DNA from: Rhodospirillales bacterium
GTDB lineage: Bacteria > Pseudomonadota > Alphaproteobacteria > Rhodospirillales > Casp-alpha2
DNA: 7,088 nt
Assembly: GCA_016187325.1 (NCBI GenBank)
Contig: JACPJY010000162.1
Coordinates: 1-7,088, forward strand
Reading direction: 5' to 3'
This document shows, piece by piece, positions 5,822-7,088 of the stretch (positions are counted from its first letter, which is position 1; each line of letters opens with the position of its first letter). The notes beneath the pieces are model-generated. The model had not been told where the DNA came from, made no database searches, and worked only from the letters and a program-made list of their open reading frames with translations. A program made the position numbers and the translations under genes.

Positions 5822-5830
5822 ATTATATCA
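5822..5830 (-). promoter_or_regulatory. Extended -10 promoter for the nyn-udg unit
   Basis: On the minus strand, 5830-5822 reads TGATATAAT, a perfect TATAAT preceded by TGn, the extended -10 form that can work without a -35. The hexamer at the -35 position (AAGAAA) is indeed poor. Transcription would begin near 5815, giving a leader of about 160 nt before nyn. The element lies just upstream of folK, so it may affect both genes. Confidence 0.45.
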
Positions 5831-5864
5831 TTCGGCGACAAGTGTTTCTTGAGGAATTGTGGCT

Positions 5865-6464
5865 GTGATCCTGATCGGTGTCGGCGCCAATCTGCCCCAT
5901 CCCCGCTACGGCCCGCCGCGCGCCACTTGCGGCGCGGCGCTGGCAAGCCTGGCCGAAGCGCCCGGCGTGGCCGTTGCCGCCCGCTCGCATTGGTACCGGA
6001 GCGCGCCGGTGCCGGCCGCCGACCAGCCGTGGTTCGTCAACGCCGTGGTGCGCGTGGAGACCGCCCTCGACCCGGCCGCGCTGATGACGCTGCTGCTGGC
6101 CACCGAACAGGCGTTCGGGCGCCGGCGCGGCGAGCCGAACGCGGCGCGCACCCTCGATCTCGACCTGCTGGCCTACGGCGAGCTGGTGACCGGAGAGAAC
6201 GGCACCCCCGCGCCGGGTGCGGGACAAGCGCCGGCGGTGACGCTGCCGCACCCGCGGCTTCACCAGCGGGCGTTCGTACTGCTGCCGCTCCGCGACGTGG
6301 CGCCGGCGTGGCGGCATCCGGTCACCGGCATGGGCGTCAAGGCGCTGATCGCGGCGCTGCCGCCCGGCCAGACGGCGGAAGTGATGGCCGACGCGGCAGG
6401 CGTTTTCGGCAGTGAGTGGAACGCCCCACCGCGCCCGGCAGGCCCGGATAACCGGGCGAATTAG
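5865..6464 (+). CDS. folK: 2-amino-4-hydroxy-6-hydroxymethyldihydropteridine pyrophosphokinase (HPPK)
   Basis: FolK transfers pyrophosphate from ATP to 6-hydroxymethyl-7,8-dihydropterin, the step before dihydropteroate synthase in folate synthesis, in the cytoplasm. From GTG at 5865 the protein has 199 residues and begins ILIGVGANLPHP. Family signatures follow: RSHWYRSAPVP and DQPWFVNAVVRVET (pterin-binding region), the ATP/Mg motif NAARTLDLDLLAYGE with its two Asp, and LPHPRLHQRAFVLLPLRDVAP. The GTG at 5859 is in frame, but AGGA at 5852-5855 is only 3 nt from it and 9 nt from the GTG at 5865, so 5865 is preferred. The last 20 or so codons are Pro/Gly-rich and beyond the domain. No good plus-strand promoter is evident upstream. 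It is divergent from nyn and upstream of rpoZ, which has its own promoter. Confidence 0.94.
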   Translation: MILIGVGANLPHPRYGPPRATCGAALASLAEAPGVAVAARSHWYRSAPVPAADQPWFVNAVVRVETALDPAALMTLLLATEQAFGRRRGEPNAARTLDLDLLAYGELVTGENGTPAPGAGQAPAVTLPHPRLHQRAFVLLPLRDVAPAWRHPVTGMGVKALIAALPPGQTAEVMADAAGVFGSEWNAPPRPAGPDNRAN

Positions 6465-6499
6465 GGCCGCCGGACGGTCCCGGGCGGATAGCGGTTTTT
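6442..6499 (+). terminator. Hairpins at the folK 3' end followed by five T
   Basis: GCCCGG (6442-6447) and CCGGGC (6452-6457) form a perfect 6-bp stem with an ATAA loop, just before the folK stop at 6462-6464. Immediately after the stop, CCGCC (6467-6471) can pair with GGCGG (6483-6487), and CCGC (6467-6470) with GCGG (6491-6494) directly in front of TTTTT (6495-6499). The T-run and position suit a terminator for folK, but the second stem is imperfect. Confidence 0.4.
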
Positions 6500-6510
6500 C
6501 GGCATTTCCC

Positions 6511-6539
6511 TTGCCTTCCGCCGCAGCGCAAAATATATA
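6511..6539 (+). promoter_or_regulatory. Probable sigma-70 type promoter of rpoZ
   Basis: TTGCCT (6511-6516) and TATATA (6534-6539) are separated by 17 nt; an alternative -10, TATAAA, overlaps at 6536-6541. Transcription would begin near 6547, about 36 nt before the rpoZ start. This is one of the two best promoter candidates in the window and closely resembles the one before dapA. Confidence 0.55.
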
Positions 6540-6582
6540 AACGGCGCCCCTCTGTTTCTGTCCATGCCAAGGAGTTGTCCCG

Positions 6583-7026
6583 ATGGCCCGCGTCACCGTC
6601 GAAGATTGCGTAACCAAGGTCCCCAACCGGTTCGAGCTGGTCATGTTGGCGGCGCAGCGCGCCCGCGCCGTTTCCGCCGGCGCCCAATTGACCGTCGAAC
6701 GCGACAACGACAAAAACCCGGTGGTGGCGTTGCGTGAGATCGCCGACGAGACCATCGATCTTGAGGAGTTGGAGGAATCGCTGATCCGCGGATTGCAGAA
6801 GTTCGTCGAGATGGACGAGCCGGAAGAGGACGAGGTCGACCTGCTGGCCATTCAACAGGAAATGACCGGCGCCGCCGACGCGCCGGCCAGCCGCAAGCCC
6901 GAGGACGGCGAGCCCTTGGACGAGGCCGAGGACGTGGACGAAGGCGACGACGAGCTTACCGCCGAGGACGAGGCGGCGGCCATGGACGTGGCCGGCGACG
7001 TGGTCGACGACAAGAAGGACGAATAA
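6583..7026 (+). CDS. rpoZ: DNA-directed RNA polymerase omega subunit
   Basis: Omega helps fold and hold the beta' subunit of RNA polymerase and in many proteobacteria forms part of a ppGpp binding site. The core (about 1-75) is typical: ARVTVEDCVTKVPNRFELV (2-20), MLAAQRARAVSAGA (21-34), and DNDKNPVVALREIADETIDL (41-60). Residues 76-147 form a long tail in which 31 of 72 residues are Asp or Glu; alphaproteobacterial omegas often have such tails, but its role is unknown. The ATG at 6583 has a good ribosome-binding site (AAGGAG, 6569-6574, 8 nt upstream) and its own promoter. In relatives a relA/spoT-type (p)ppGpp synthetase often follows rpoZ; the right edge is too close to tell whether that holds here. 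Confidence 0.96.
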   Translation: MARVTVEDCVTKVPNRFELVMLAAQRARAVSAGAQLTVERDNDKNPVVALREIADETIDLEELEESLIRGLQKFVEMDEPEEDEVDLLAIQQEMTGAADAPASRKPEDGEPLDEAEDVDEGDDELTAEDEAAAMDVAGDVVDDKKDE

Positions 7027-7047
7027 CCCCGAAGGAAAGGCTGTTGA

Positions 7048-7088
7048 ATGCGGCGGCGTAATCGGTTTATCGGGCATGGCCGCCGCTG
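7048..7088 (+). other. Inverted repeat or start of the next gene after rpoZ
   Basis: GCGGCGGC (7050-7057) and GCCGCCGC (7079-7086) form a perfect 8-bp inverted repeat with a 21-nt loop, 23 nt after the rpoZ stop. It could be an rpoZ terminator whose T-tract lies past the edge. Alternatively an ATG at 7048, with GAAGGAAAGG (7031-7040) as a good ribosome-binding site 7 nt upstream, opens a frame that stays open to the edge (MRRRNRFIGHGRR). Forty-one bases cannot decide between them. Confidence 0.3.

Noticed and set aside
5823..6851. 342-residue minus-strand open frame across folK and rpoZ
   Set aside because: It runs antisense through two convincing genes and their intergenic promoter and shows no domain.
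6337..7077. Minus-strand open frame opposite rpoZ
   Set aside because: Its repetitive Val/Leu/Gly-rich composition is the complement of the acidic rpoZ tail; antisense shadow.
1..7088. Mobile element, phage, CRISPR, tRNA/rRNA or defence island
   Set aside because: No transposase, integrase, terminal repeats, spaced direct repeats or tRNA-like folds were found; all genes but one have housekeeping-type families.

Overview
The window is GC-rich (only short AT-rich islands break it up) and looks like ordinary chromosome of an alphaproteobacterium, most probably of the Rhodospirillales type. The support is the set of core genes and their order (a lytic transglycosylase divergent from dapA-smpB, then an NYN-domain protein, folK and rpoZ), a DUF4170 protein typical of alphaproteobacteria, and strong protein-level resemblance to families I know from that group. 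Taxonomy is inference; no rRNA or other marker is present.

Layout from left to right. (1) 1-799, minus: 5' part of a secreted soluble lytic murein transglycosylase gene that runs off the left edge. (2) 800-1025: divergent control region with a good promoter for dapA and a strong dyad. (3) 1026-2400, plus: dapA (lysine/diaminopimelate synthesis) followed 19 nt later by smpB (trans-translation). (4) 2402-2425: a very GC-rich palindrome separating convergent smpB and gst. (5) 2426-3121, minus: a YfcG-type glutathione S-transferase homologue. (6) 3266-3535, plus: a small DUF4170 protein of unknown function. (7) 3536-3643: hairpins and a striking AT-rich island between convergent genes. (8) 3644-5654, minus: nyn -> udg (family 5 uracil-DNA glycosylase) -> thrH, a probable transcription unit with a possible internal promoter before thrH. 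(9) 5655-5864: divergent region with an extended -10 promoter for nyn and a hairpin-rich leader. (10) 5865-6464, plus: folK (folate synthesis). (11) 6583-7026, plus: rpoZ, with its own promoter and a very acidic tail. (12) 7027-7088: an inverted repeat and possibly the first codons of the next gene.

Functionally this is a housekeeping neighbourhood: cell wall turnover and precursor supply (Slt, DapA), ribosome rescue (SmpB), thiol redox (GST), DNA repair (UDG), a putative RNA nuclease (NYN), amino-acid phosphate metabolism (ThrH), folate (FolK) and transcription (RpoZ). I see no mobile element, CRISPR array, tRNA, rRNA, phage gene or obvious defence system. The least explained items are the DUF4170 gene, the NYN-UDG pair with its structured leader, and the AT-rich island at 3591-3637. 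None of these amounts to firm evidence for a new system.
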